Shown: piece after piece, positions 31,566 through 43,449 of the stretch
How the letters are laid out: every line of letters begins with the position of its first letter
Position numbering within the stretch: position 1 is the stretch's first letter
Source: Megaustenia siamemsis
Taxonomy: Eukaryota; Mollusca; Gastropoda; Stylommatophora; Ariophantidae
DNA: 64,000 nt
Direction of reading: 5' to 3'
Assembly (NCBI GenBank): GCA_032433765.1
Contig: JAVIAB010000102.1
Location: 7,503,507-7,567,506, forward strand
Notes under the pieces: generated by a model
Databases searched by the model: none
The model's input: only the letters and a program-made list of their open reading frames with translations
What the model was told of the DNA's origin: nothing
Translations under genes and position numbers: made by a program

Positions 31566-32055
31566 GATTATTTTCAGTTCACAACGAACAACTCTGTAGT
31601 GCTCTGATCCCCTTCTCAACACTTTCCCCAGTATGAGTCACGCACGTCACACACCAGTGAAAGCACTGAAGATGGCCTCATCTCAGATGCACGAACTCCA
31701 CAGCATCAACGAAGATCTGGTCCCCAGGCTCCTTAGTCGCCTCTTACGACATGCATGGCAGGTGACAGTTGATCTATTCTCCGCCCCCTCCCGGACCATG
31801 GTCAGGCCGATAGCCACGCGGGCGAAAGTGTGTAGTGTACTTTTCCGTAACTACCTCTTCTAATTGAACATCTCAATATCAGAACGGTAGTCGATGCTTG
31901 CCTTCCATGCTTCTCTTACCAGTATTTTTCTGTGCGTCTCTCGAGTTGTGCCTTATTCTTCATGTTATTTCTTATTCGAATATCTGCTCTGTGATTCCTT
32001 TGTTATTTCTTAACAATATTGGGGATTCCCCATTGTTCAGTCACTGTTATTATTG
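31566..32055. other. No gene recognised; possible old SINE core
   Basis: Near 31725-31770 the minus strand has CCATGCATGTCGTAAGAGGC followed by GACTAA, which I associate with a conserved invertebrate repeat core. That recollection could not be checked here. No frame is convincing. Confidence 0.35.
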
Positions 32056-32061
32056 TTTCCC

Positions 32062-32612
32062 CTGGCTGATATAGTGCACACGTTTTATACTGCTCAGTCC
32101 TAATCAACATCAAATGTGTATTATCGTAATAACATATGGGTTCGTACATGTGCAAACGTTTTATACTGCTCTGTCCTGATCAACATCAAAGGTGTATTAT
32201 CTTTAAAATATATGGGTCGTACACGTGCAAACGTTTTATAATGCTCTGTCCTGATCAACATCAAATGTGTATTATCGTAATAACATGTGGGTCGTACATG
32301 TGCAAACGTTTTATACTGCTCAGTCCTAATCAACATCAAATGTGTATTATCGTAATAACATGTGGGTTCGTACATGTGCACACGTTTTATACTGCTCTCT
32401 CCTGATCAACACCAAATGTGTATTATAATAACACGTGGTCGTACATGTGCACACGTTTTATACTGCTCAGTCCTAATCAACACCAAATGTGTATTATCGT
32501 AATAACATATGGGTCGTACATGTGCAAACGTTTTATACTGCTCTGTCCTGATCAACATCAAAGGTGTATTATCTCTATAACATATGGGTCGTACATGTGC
32601 AAACGTTTTCAA
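32062..32612. repeat. 75-bp minisatellite
   Basis: About seven units of 74-75 bases with the core GTGCAAACGTTTTATACTGC followed by TCTGTCCTGATCAACATCAA. Open frames on both strands (25-residue periodicity) are artefacts of the unit length. Confidence 0.95.
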
Positions 32613-32618
32613 ATCTTT

Positions 32619-32730
32619 TCGTAATCCGCCCTTAGAAGGACGTTAAGTGTGCGTAAATGCGTTGTATTGTGGTTTGTTGTAGAATTGTGCTATTTGCGTC
32701 TTTCGACCTAGAACATCCGACTTCATCATA
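32619..32730 (-). mobile_element. Unnamed repeat, SINE-free paralogue
   Basis: Reverse complement matches the left and right flanks of the SINE-A at 29.4 kb in one uninterrupted piece, including the single pre-insertion site CAACGCATTTACGC at 32651-32664. Confidence 0.75.
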
Positions 32731-33011
32731 TTACTGTTTAGCACCGGCTTGCCTTCCCTCTCGACTTCAGTTCGACTGGACATGCTGGACGGGTTATTCT
32801 ATTATCAGAGGCACCGCAAAGAAGTGGAGCATGGTCTAGATAGTTCTGTCCCACCTTTCATGGCCCAAACCATCAACTATGACTCGCTGTTACTGGTCGT
32901 GGGCTTGTGCTACCGCTAGGAACCGTCACCATATTGTGTTTCCTGTTTCAGTTGTTTATTCTCAGGGAAAATGGTTTATGTATTTATATTTTTATTATAC
33001 CGCATATTGTA

Positions 33012-33500
<489 letters not shown>

Positions 33501-34190
33501 TTCTTCGGCGTCATGGCTAGATTTGGTTCTCGCTTTCTTGTTCTTTTTCTTGCCCTTTTCTGCTGTCATATAAAAAAAAAAAAAAAAGTAAAGTACCCCT
33601 GTCACGCCATGTAGCGTATAGGGAATATGGTGTTAGTGACCCTATATTTTACAGACCTTCAGCACGTGATTTTTGGGGTAATGCGGTCGGTATTACTACG
33701 CCCGTGCCGTTTTACTTTCCCAGAAAAAAAAAAAATCCGGTACCCATTAAAGGCTGGGTGATCCGGCAGCCGTCGGTTGGGTTCGAACCCTACCTCTTGT
33801 CCTTTGTAGTCCAGTTCACTAACCACTGAGCTATCATGGCTCCCATTCTGCTGTTATACCTCCGAGCATTTTCTAGAATTACATTTATCTATCTTTTTCT
33901 TAGTCAGCCTCTTGGTCTGGTGTTCTCGTTTCGTTTGTTGGTAACGCGTTGTGTTAGACTGAGTTCTTGATGTCTTATCACATGCCTGAACCGCTTGATC
34001 TGTTGTCGCTTTATGTGTTCAACATCCGGTTCCGTTCCTAGTCTTTTTCGTAACTACTCTTTTCTGATTTAATCTCTCAGGCTGTTTCCTGCCATGCGTC
34101 TGACACACTTCCTTTCAGTGGTGGTTTTTTTTTTGTAATAGTTCTTTTGTAGTTCTGTCTTCCATTTTACTTTGTGGTATTTTATCATTT
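33501..34190 (-). mobile_element. LINE-E 3' end, split by a SINE-A
   Basis: The left part (33501-33570) contains TTCTTCGGCGTCATGGCTAG and the CCTTTTCTGCTGTCAT block. The right part (33846-34190) continues with TCTATCTTTTTCTTAGTCAG, CTTGGTCTGGTGTTCTC and TGCGTCTGACACACTTC. Both match the LINE-E copy at 6.7-7.1 kb in order. Heavily decayed. Confidence 0.75.
33558..33858 (-). mobile_element. SINE-A nested in LINE-E, with target-site duplication
   Basis: Full-length minus-strand SINE-A (about 33571-33845). It is bounded by TTCTGCTGTCATA (33558-33570) and TTCTGCTGTTATA (33846-33858), which differ at one base. The target is the 3' coding end of a LINE-E, giving a clear order of events. Confidence 0.93.
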
Positions 34191-34194
34191 AACA

Positions 34195-34470
34195 ACACAA
34201 AAAGGGAGCTCTTAAAAAACATCAGAAAGAAGCAATCAACATTTTTCGGGTACATCATGAGAAGAGGAAAGTTGGAATACTTGGTTACAACTGGCAAAAT
34301 AAAAGGAAAGAGAGATCGCGGACGACAAAGAGAGAAAATACTGGATAGCTTGGTGTCATGGCATGGAAAACAGTCAACAACAGAACTGATACGATGCACT
34401 GTAGATAGAAGATTGTGGAGGGACATGATCGCCTACGCCAACTGGCAGCGTACATGATGATGATGATTTT
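34195..34470 (+). mobile_element. RTE-A2 LINE 3' end
   Basis: Best copy of this subfamily terminus: N-T-K-R-E-L-L-K-N, S-T-F-F-G-Y-I-M-R-R-G, L-V-T-T-G-K-I-K-G, W-H-G-K-Q-S-T-T-E-L-I-R-C-T-V-D-R and W-R-D-M-I-A-Y-A-N-W. It ends with a TGATGATGATG tail. The last 66 codons (34257-34457) are open. Confidence 0.88.
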
Positions 34471-34644
34471 ATCATTTAAGTGTTATTTTTGTTGTTGTCT
34501 ATTGATGTTTTTCTTCAATTCTTAACAATGTCTTCTACCGTATTATCTATAGATAGACCAGTCCTTCTTGTTACTCTTGAGTTCATAGCGCGCCATTCAT
34601 CTTAGCTTTGTGGCATATTTGTATAGACCTTTCCTCCATCTCTG

Positions 34645-37600
34645 ATTTTACTCTCAGAACTCCTCTGTAAAGTGATGTTACTCTCAGAACCCCTCTCTAA
34701 AGTGATGTTACTCTCAGAACCCCTCTCTAAAGTGATGTTACTCTCAGAACCCCTCTCTAAAGTGATTTTACTCTCACAACCCCTCTCTAAAGTGATGTTA
34801 CTCTCAGAACCCCTCTCTAAAGTGATGTTACTCTCAGAACCCCTCTCTAAAGTGATGTTACTCTCAGAACCCCTCTCTAAAGTGATGTTACTCTCAGAAC
34901 CCCTCTCTAAAGTGATGTTACTCTCAGAACCCCTCTCTAAAGTGATGTTACTCTCAGAACCCCTCTCTAAAGTGATGTTACTCTCAGAACCCCTCTCTAA
35001 AGTGATTTTACTCTCACAACCCCTCTCTAAAGTGATGTTACTCTCAGAACCCCTCTCTAAAGTGATGTTACTCTCAGAACCCCTCTCTAAAGTGATGTTA
35101 CTCTCAGAACCCCTCTCTAAAGTGATGTTACTCTCAGAACCCCTCTCTAAAGTGATGTTACTCTCAGAACCCTCTCTAAAGTGATGTTACTCTCAGAACC
35201 CCTCTCTAAAGTGATGTTACTCTCAGAACCCCTCTCTAAAGTGATGTCACTCTCACAACCCCTCTGTAAAGTGATGTCACTCTCAGAACTCCTCTCTAAA
35301 GTGATGTCACTCTCAGAACCCCTCTCTAAAGTGATGTCACTCTCAGAACCCCTCTGTAAAGTGATGTCACTCTCAGAACCCCTCTGTAAAGTGATGTTAC
35401 TCTCAGAACCCCTCTGTAAAGTGATGTCACTCTCAGAACCCCTCTGTAAAGTGATGTCACTCTCAGAACCCCTCTGTAAAGTGATGTCACTCTCAGAACC
35501 CCTCTGTAAAGTGATGTCACTCTCAGAACTCCTCTCTAAAGTGATGTCACTCTCAGAACCCCTCTCTAAAGTGATGTCACTCTCAGAACCCCTCTGTAAA
35601 GTGATGTTACTCTCAGAACTCCTCTGTAAAGTGATGTCACTCTCAGAACTCCTCTGTAAAGTGATGTTACTCTCAGAACTCCTCTGTAAAGTGATGTTAC
35701 TCTCAGAACTCCTCTCTAAAGTGATGTTACTCTCAGAACTCCTCTCTAAAGTGATGTCACTCTCAGAACTCCTCTGTAAAGTGATGTCACTCTCAGAACT
35801 CCTCTCTAAAGTGATGTTACTCTCAGAACCCCTCTCTAAAGTGATGTCACTCTCAGAACTCCTCTGTAAAGTGATGTCACTCTCAGAACCCCTCTGTAAA
35901 GTGATGTCACTCTCAGAACCCCTCTCTAAAGTGATGTCACTCTCAGAACCCCTCTCTAAAGTGATGTTACTCTCAGAACCCCTCTGTAAAGTGATGTCAC
36001 TCTCAGAACCCCTCTGTAAAGTGATGTTACTCTCAGAACCCCTCTGTAAAGTAATGTTACTCTCAGAACCCCTCTCTAAAGTAATGTTACTCTCAGAACC
36101 CCTCTCTAAAGTGATGTTACTCTCAGAACCCCTCTGTAAAGTAATGTCACTCTCAGAACCCCTCTGTAAAGTGATGTTACTCTCAGAACCCCTCTGTAAA
36201 GTAATGTTACTCTCAGAACCCCTCTGTAAAGTAATGTTACTCTCAGAACCCCTCTGTAAAGTGATGTTACTCTCAGAACCCCTCTGTAAAGTGATGTCAC
36301 TCTCAGAACCCCTCTCTAAAGTGATGTCACTCTCAGAACCCCTCTCTAAGTGATGTCACTCTCACAACCCCTCTGTAAAGTGATGTCACTCTCAGAACTC
36401 CTCTGTAAAGTGATGTCACTCTCACAACCCCTCTCTAAAGTGATGTCACTCTCACAACCCCTCTGTAAAGTGATGTTACTCTCAGAACTCCTCTGTAAAG
36501 TGATGTCACTCTCACAACCCCTCTCTAAAGTGATGTCACTCTCAGAACCCCTCTGTAAAGTGATGTTACTCTCAGAACTCCTCTCTAAAGTGATGTCACT
36601 CTCACAACCCCTCTGTAAAGTGATGTCACTCTCACAACCCCTCTGTAAAGTGATGTCACTCTCACAACCCCTCTGTAAAGTGATGTTGCTCTCACAACCC
36701 CTCTGTAAAGTGATGTCACTCTCACAACCCCTCTGTAAAGTGATGTCACTCTCACAACCCCTCTGTAAAGTGATGTCACTCTCAGAACTCCTCTGTAAAG
36801 TGATGTCACTCTCACAACCCCTCTGTAAAGTAATGTCACTCTCACAACCCCTCTGTAAAGTGATGTCACTCTCAGAACCCCTCTCTAAAGTGATGTCACT
36901 CTCACAACCCCTCTGTAAAGTGATGTTACTCTCAGAACTCCTCTCTAAAGTGATGTCACTCTCACAACCCCTCTGTAAAGTGATGTCACTCTCACAACCC
37001 CTCTGTAAAGTGATGTCACTCTCACAACCCCTCTGTAAAGTGATGTTACTCTCAGAACCCCTCTCTAAAGTGATGTTACTCTCAGAACCCCTCTCTAAAG
37101 TAATGTTACTCTCAGAACCCCTCTCTAAAGTAATGTTACTCTCAGAACCCCTCTCTAAAGTGATGTTACTCTCAGAACCCCTCTCTAAAGTAATGTTACT
37201 CTCACAACCCCTCTCTAAAGTAATGTTACTCTCAGAACCCCTCTCTAAAGTAATGTTACTCTCACAACCCCTCTCTAAAGTAATGTTACTCTCACAACCC
37301 CTCTCTAAAGTAATGTTACTCTCAGAACCCCTCTCTAAAGTGATGTCACTCTCAGAACCCCTCTCTAAAGTGATGTCACTCTCAGAACCCCTCTCTAAAG
37401 TGATGTCACTCTCAGAACCCCTCTCTAAAGTGATGTCACTCTCAGAACCCCTCTCTAAAGTAATGTTACTCTCAGAACCCCTCTGTAAAGTGATGTTACT
37501 CTCAGAACCCCTCTCTAAAGTAATGTTACTCTCAGAACCCCTCTCTAAAGTGATGTCACTCTCACAACCCCTCTCTAAAGTAATGTTACTCTCAGAACCC

Positions 37601-39548
37601 CTCTCTAAAGTGATGTCACTCTCACAACCCCTCTGTAAAGTGATGTTACTCTCAGAACCCCTCTCTAAAGTGATGTTACTCTCAGAACCCCTCTCTAAAG
37701 TAATGTTACTCTCAGAACCCCTCTCTAAAGTAATGTTACTCTCAGAACCCCTCTCTAAAGTGATGTTACTCTCAGAACCCCTCTCTAAAGTAATGTTACT
37801 CTCAGAACCCCTCTCTAAAGTAATGTTACTCTCAGAACCCCTCTCTAAAGTGATGTCACTCTCAGAACCCCTCTCTAAAGTAATGTTACTCTCAGAACCC
37901 CTCTCTAAAGTGATGTTACTCTCAGAACCCCTCTCTAAAGTAATGTTACTCTCAGAACCCCTCTCTAAAGTAATGTTACTCTCAGAACCCCTCTCTAAAG
38001 TGATGTCACTCTCAGAACCCCTCTCTAAAGTAATGTTACTCTCAGAACCCCTCTCTAAAGTGATGTTACTCTCAGAACCCCTCTGTAAAGTAATGTTACT
38101 CTCAGAACCCCTCTGTAAAGTGATGTTACTCTCAGAACCCCTCTGTAAAGTAATGTTACTCTCAGAACCCCTCTGTAAAGTAATGTTACTCTCAGAACCC
38201 CTCTGTAAAGTGATGTTACTCTCAGAACCCCTCTCTAAAGTAATGTTACTCTCAGAACCCCTCTGTAAAGTAATGTTACTCTCAGAACCCCTCTCTAAAG
38301 TAATGTTACTCTCAGAACCCCTCTCTAAAGTAATGTTACTCTCACAACCCCTCTGTAAAGTGATGTTACTCTCAGAACCCCTCTGTAAAGTAATGTTTCT
38401 CTCAGAACCCCTCTCTAAAGTAATGTTACTCTCACAACCCCTCTGTAAAGTGATGTTACTCTCAGAACCCTCTCTAAAGTGATGTCACTCTCACAACCCC
38501 TCTGTAAAGTGATGTTACTCTCAGAACCCCTCTCTAAAGTGATGTCACTCTCACAACCCCTCTGTAAAGTGATGTTACTCTCAGAACCCCTCTCTAAAGT
38601 GATGTTACTCTCACAACCCCTCTGTAAAGTGATGTTACTCTCAGAACCCCTCTGTAAAGTGATGTTACTCTCAGAACCCCTCTCTAAAGTGATGTTACTC
38701 TCAGAACCCCTCTCTAAAGTAATGTTACTCTCAGAACCCCTCTCTAAAGTAATGTTGCTCTCAGAACCCCTCTCTAAAGTGATGTTACTCTCAGAACCCC
38801 TCTCTAAAGTGATGTCACTCTCAGAACCCCTCTCTAAAGTAATGTTACTCTCAGAACCCCTCTCTAAAGTGATGTTACTCTCAGAACCCCTCTCTAAAGT
38901 AATGTTACTCTCAGAACCCCTCTCTAAAGTAATGTTACTCTCAGAACCCCTCTCTAAAGTGATGTTACTCTCAGAACCCCTCTCTAAAGTGATGTCACTC
39001 TCAGAACCCCTCTCTAAAGTGATGTTACTCTCAGAACCCCTCTGTAAAGTGATGTCACTCTCAGAACCCCTCTCTAAAGTGATTTTACTCTCAGAACCCT
39101 CTGTAAAGTGATGTCACTCTCAGAACCCCTCTCTAAAGTGATGTTACTCTCAGAACCCCTCTCTAAAGTGATGTTACTCTCAGAACCCCTCTGTAAAGTG
39201 ATGTTACTCTCAGAACCCCTCTCTAAAGTAATGTTACTCTCACAACCCCTCTGTAAAGTGATGTTACTCTCACAACCCCTCTGTAAAGTGATGTTACTCT
39301 CACAACCCCTCTGTAAAGTGATGTTACTCTCACAACCCCTCTGTAAAGTGGTGTTACTCTCACAACCCCTCTGTAAAGTGATGTCACTCTCACAACCCCT
39401 CTGTAAAGTGATGTTACTCTCACAACCCCTCTGTAAAGTGATGTTACTCTCACAACCCCTCTGTAAAGTGATGTTACTCTCACAACCCCTCTCTAAAGTG
39501 ATGTTACTCTCACAACCCCTCTGTAAAGTGATGTTACTCTCACAACTC
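34645..39548. repeat. 30-bp satellite, about 163 units (4.9 kb)
   Basis: Core GTGATGTTACTCTCAGAACC then CCTCTCTAAA, repeated head to tail. Four main variable sites occur: GTTAC/GTCAC, CAGAAC/CACAAC, CTCTCTAA/CTCTGTAA and GTGATG/GTAATG. Variant combinations come in runs, with the last 10 units nearly all CACAAC plus CTGTAA. Single-base deletions near 35171, 36350, 38467 and 39097 split an otherwise continuous M-(L/S)-L-S-(E/Q)-P-L-(S/C)-K-V frame. No start context or splice signal supports a protein. The array decays into diverged units by 39600. Confidence 0.96.
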
Positions 39549-39679
39549 TTTCATTTGGTGTTGCTGTCACGATTCCTCCATGACTTGATGTCACTCTCAC
39601 AGTTCTTCCCCCCCCTCCATCAATACTAACGATCTTACATTCTCCCTGTACTCCCCTTGCCTAAACAATACCCTCCCTG

Positions 39680-40060
39680 GACTGAATGGTCTACAGGTAA
39701 GAAGCTGACATCTGTACAGGAAGATTCCTAGTTCGAATCTCGCCACACGCTGTAGGATTTTTTCACTTCGTGGTTTCTCCGTGACTTTATTCTCCTCCCC
39801 CCCCCCCCCGATCTCTGGGTGTAAGATCAGATGTCTCGCCCTCTCGAATAACGGCTAAATGTAGAACAGCCCATGTGAACTCTGCGCACGTTAAAGAACC
39901 CGTGGCAGTTAAAAGTCGAAAATAACTGACCCAAAATGGTCACTGGCCGAGCACAATTTATGAAGCAAAATGTAGCCATGTCGAAGACGAACGTGTCGAG
40001 CCGAAAGGCGCATGTATCGCTGGTCTGTCATAAGCTAACGACACATCGCACCTACGCTCA
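39680..40060 (+). mobile_element. SINE-E (tRNA-derived, single copy)
   Basis: tRNA-like head with GAATGGTCTACAGGTAAGAA and the B box CTAGTTCGAATCTCGCC at about 39730. A body with TGCGCACGTTAAAGAACCCG and an end near GAGCCGAAAGGCGCATG follow. The B-box spacing and the conserved-looking body fit a SINE. With only one copy here the limits are approximate. Confidence 0.6.
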
Positions 40061-40166
40061 CTTAACGGGTGAACGATGAGTAGAGAATAGAGATACATTC
40101 TTACAGGCTTTCTAGACTATGTATGGGCGCGCATATGCATGTATGTGGTCATTTGTATGGGCACAG

Positions 40167-40767
<601 letters not shown>

Positions 40768-40776
40768 CTTCTGTCT

Positions 40777-40815
40777 GTCTAATCTTATCTTATCTTATCT
40801 TATCTTATCTTATCT

Positions 40816-40846
<31 letters not shown>

Positions 40847-40852
40847 TCTATC
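40777..40852. repeat. (TTATC)n pentamer block
   Basis: About 12 TTATC units directly after the tetranucleotide run, suggesting slippage into a new period. Confidence 0.95.
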
Positions 40853-40856
40853 TTTA

Positions 40857-41125
40857 GCAAGCCCTCATGTGGGAAACAACAGGTAATAGAAAAAGAGGAA
40901 GACCCAGAGAGACACTGAGAAGAACATTGCTGAGAGAGGCAAAAGCAGCAGGAATCGGCCCCGTCAATGAGATAGAGTTGCTTGCACAGAACAGAGACAA
41001 ATGGCGAGATTTGATAAAATATCTTTAAAAGAATTGAAAACTGCTAGAACAAAAATTCAGATAAGAGAAGGAGTATCTTGGTCTAAGCCCTAAGGACCGG
41101 CTACGGCTCGAAAGGTCAATAGATA
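40857..41125 (+). mobile_element. LINE-D 3' end
   Basis: Starts inside the terminus (A-L-M-W-E-T-T-G) and continues G-R-P-R-E-T-L-R-R-T-L-L-R-E-A-K-A-A-G-I-G to W-R-D-L-I-K-Y-L-stop. A 3' UTR shared with the copy at 4.1 kb and a short GATAGATGATA tail follow. The last coding part is intact, so this is a young but strongly 5'-truncated copy. Confidence 0.85.
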
Positions 41126-41440
41126 GATGATATACATACGTATTTGTGTTTGTATACATGTACGTGTGGCCTCTTAGATACTTATAGATGTTGTCAGTGT
41201 CTTTGTAGTCGGGGTAAACTAGACAGTGTTCCCCCTACTCACATATTTTTAGAACCTTTTACACGGTTTGACCCTCCGACCAAAAGGGTACTACAGCGCA
41301 CAACCGCCAATCTCTCTTTTTCATTACGACCACGGTCCACGACATAGGGAAGAAATTTGTTCTGTTTTTAATAATCCAGTTTCGATTATTTTGTTTTGGA
41401 TGTTTCATTACTAGTTAGCTATGTAAGATCAGTTTTATTT
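41126..41440. other. No gene recognised
   Basis: No coherent frame. A 67-codon frame from 41144 has no recognisable domain. Confidence 0.5.
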
Positions 41441-41464
41441 ATTTATATATTTGTTTGTTGTGCG

Positions 41465-41660
41465 TGTTGTTTGTTTGCTCCTGCTGAAGGCCTATTGAAC
41501 AGAAACGTCGTTCAAATTTGTGCCGTCTACTAATCACGTAAAGCTTTTACCATACCATTTTTTCTATTTATTTTTTAAATTCTCCCTCACATTCAGCTTT
41601 ACAGCAGCCTCGCATTTGTATGCATTCATTTGCATTTCTTTGCCTTAACTCCTTTCTAGA
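41465..41660 (+). mobile_element. Half of the hammerhead-like inverted-repeat element
   Basis: Matches 13415-13605 (right arm plus following 100 bases): CTGCTGAAGGCCTATTGAAC, GAAACGTCGTTCAAATTTGT, GTAAAGCTTTTACCA, then CTCCCTCACAT and CGCATTTGTATGCA. Here the hairpin is weakened (GAACAGAAAC instead of GAGCCGAAAC). No left arm is present. Confidence 0.6.
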
Positions 41661-42345
41661 CTATCTCGTCTCCCTTGACTCTTTCAATGCGGAAGATTTG
41701 TATCCATTTAGCGGTATTGACTTCAGAGACAAAATTGTTCCTGGTTTTAAATATCAATCTACATATCTATATTTATCAAACACGCAGCATATTTTATATG
41801 AATTTGTAGATAATTAAACACATATCATATTTCACCAATACCAAGATGATACAAGACATGTAAACATAATATGGTTTGATGACAATCAGTTTACACTAAT
41901 CAAATTCAGAGTGACGCACTGTGCGGCTGAACGTACGGAAAGAGTTAATCAGCTTCCGGCGTCCATTCAACCGCCGACTTTTCTAGCTTATTTTGGAGCG
42001 GGTACCGTTCAGTTGTTGGTAGTTTATCAGTCGCTAGCAATAGGGGCTCGTCTTCTGCTGCTGCTTTAGACCCACCCACGACTACTTCACTTCATCATGC
42101 ACCGACAGTGACGTTAAGTAAGCGTTGGTGCGTTGTTGTGTCGCTAGACTGTCACGACAGTCATCGATGTCTGCGCCCTTCGGCCCGTTACATCCATTTT
42201 CAGATCAAGATCTGGATGAGCTGTGTTGTTAGTCGGTCCTGACGCATGAGTCAGCTGTGACTCACAGACGCTGATAAGAGCAAATATGGGCGTCTGTTTA
42301 ATGAAGCTTTTACGGGGGGCTAGCCCAAACTGGGTCTGCCCAAAA
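41661..42345. other. No gene recognised
   Basis: About 690 bases, fairly balanced in base composition around 41950-42300, with a CTGCGCCCTTCGGCCCG block near 42173 like those at 18080 and 40000. No coding frame can be supported. Confidence 0.5.
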
Positions 42346-42883
42346 CAGCTCAGGCAAAAGCAGTTTTTAAAAAAATATGGAAGATACTGTGCAATCCATT
42401 TTTGACAATAGAAACAAGAAGAGTTCTTAAATGTTAATTAGAACCAATCTTAACATATGAATGTGAGTCATGGACAATAGGACAACAAACAAGAAAATCA
42501 CTGGAGGCTTAGAAATGTGGTTTTACAGAAGAATCTTGAGAATACCATGGACAGCTAAGAAGAGTAATGAAAATGTTCTGAAAGAGACCAAAGCAAAAAA
42601 GAGAGCTAATTTCCAATATTAGGAAGAAACAATCATCATTTTTTGACCATGTAATGAGAAGAGAATATATTGTAACAACTGGGAAAATTGAGGGACGAAG
42701 AGATAGAGGGAAGCAAAGAGAAAAGATATCAGACAGTTTAAGAGAATGGCTTGGCAGAAGGTCAACAACAGAAATGATAAATAACTGTCGAGATCGAAAT
42801 TTTTGGAGAGACATGATCACCCACGCCAGCAGGCCCGGTATTTGACGACGATGATGATGGTCATGATGATGATGAACCCAAAA
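42346..42883 (+). mobile_element. RTE-A LINE 3' end
   Basis: From GCTCAGGCAAAAGCAG to a GATGATGATGGTCATGATGATGATG tail. The terminal frame (42654-42845) reads I-V-T-T-G-K-I-E-G-R-R-D-R-G-K, then E-W-L-G-R-R-S-T-T-E-M-I-N-N-C-R-D-R and W-R-D-M-I-T-H-A-S-R-P-G-I-stop. This is the cleanest RTE-A terminus here. A 13-base deletion removes part of the M-R-R-G-Q-L-E-Y segment. Confidence 0.9.
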
Positions 42884-43144
42884 TGAGACTTCATGTTTTT
42901 GAGCGTCGTCGTCAGTATTTTTAAAACGGTAAATGACTGGAGAAAGAAAAACACCAAAGCCATTCATTTCCCTTTTGAGTGTTCACATAATTGCTTCTTT
43001 GATCCATGAAACTTTAAGAATTAAGTTGCCACAGACTCTGAGCATTTAAGTAACTGCTTCAAGCGGTTGTTTTTTTTTTTTCTTCCTCTTTTTCAAATTA
43101 TATGTAATTTATTGACACGCCTGAAGCCGTGACACCCAATCTAT

Positions 43145-43345
43145 CGTGCACTTATTCTGTGTGTGCCATCTCAACATCGATGTTTGGCTACTATGGAGCG
43201 CCATTTTACTTTACCATCTCTTGTTTTGATGGTGCATGTTGTCATAGGTTCACCTGTCCACCTTTTGATGTTATCAGTGCACTTTAGTCTTGGTCTGCCT
43301 CTGCCTCGTTTACCTTGCACCTTCCCTTCCAAAATAACTTTTAGA
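43145..43345 (-). mobile_element. RTE-B LINE 3' tip
   Basis: GTGCCATCTCAACATCGATG and GGCTACTATGGAGCGCCATT match the RTE-B terminus. It breaks into a TTC microsatellite after 200 bases. Confidence 0.8.
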
Positions 43346-43349
43346 GGGT

Positions 43350-43362
43350 ATTATGTGTTTCT

Positions 43363-43427
<65 letters not shown>

Positions 43428-43448
43428 TTCCTCTTCTTTTTCTTCCTT
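43350..43448. repeat. (TTC)n microsatellite
   Basis: About 95 bases of TTC with occasional TCC. It lies at the 3' edge of the following minus-strand LINE-C, where that family has a GAAGAAGAA stretch. Confidence 0.95.
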
Positions 43449-43449
43449 T

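Noticed and set aside
34672..39629. Chain of open frames up to 710 codons with a 10-residue period
   Set aside because: Direct translation of the 30-bp satellite. Phase changes follow single-base losses, and several other frames are open too.
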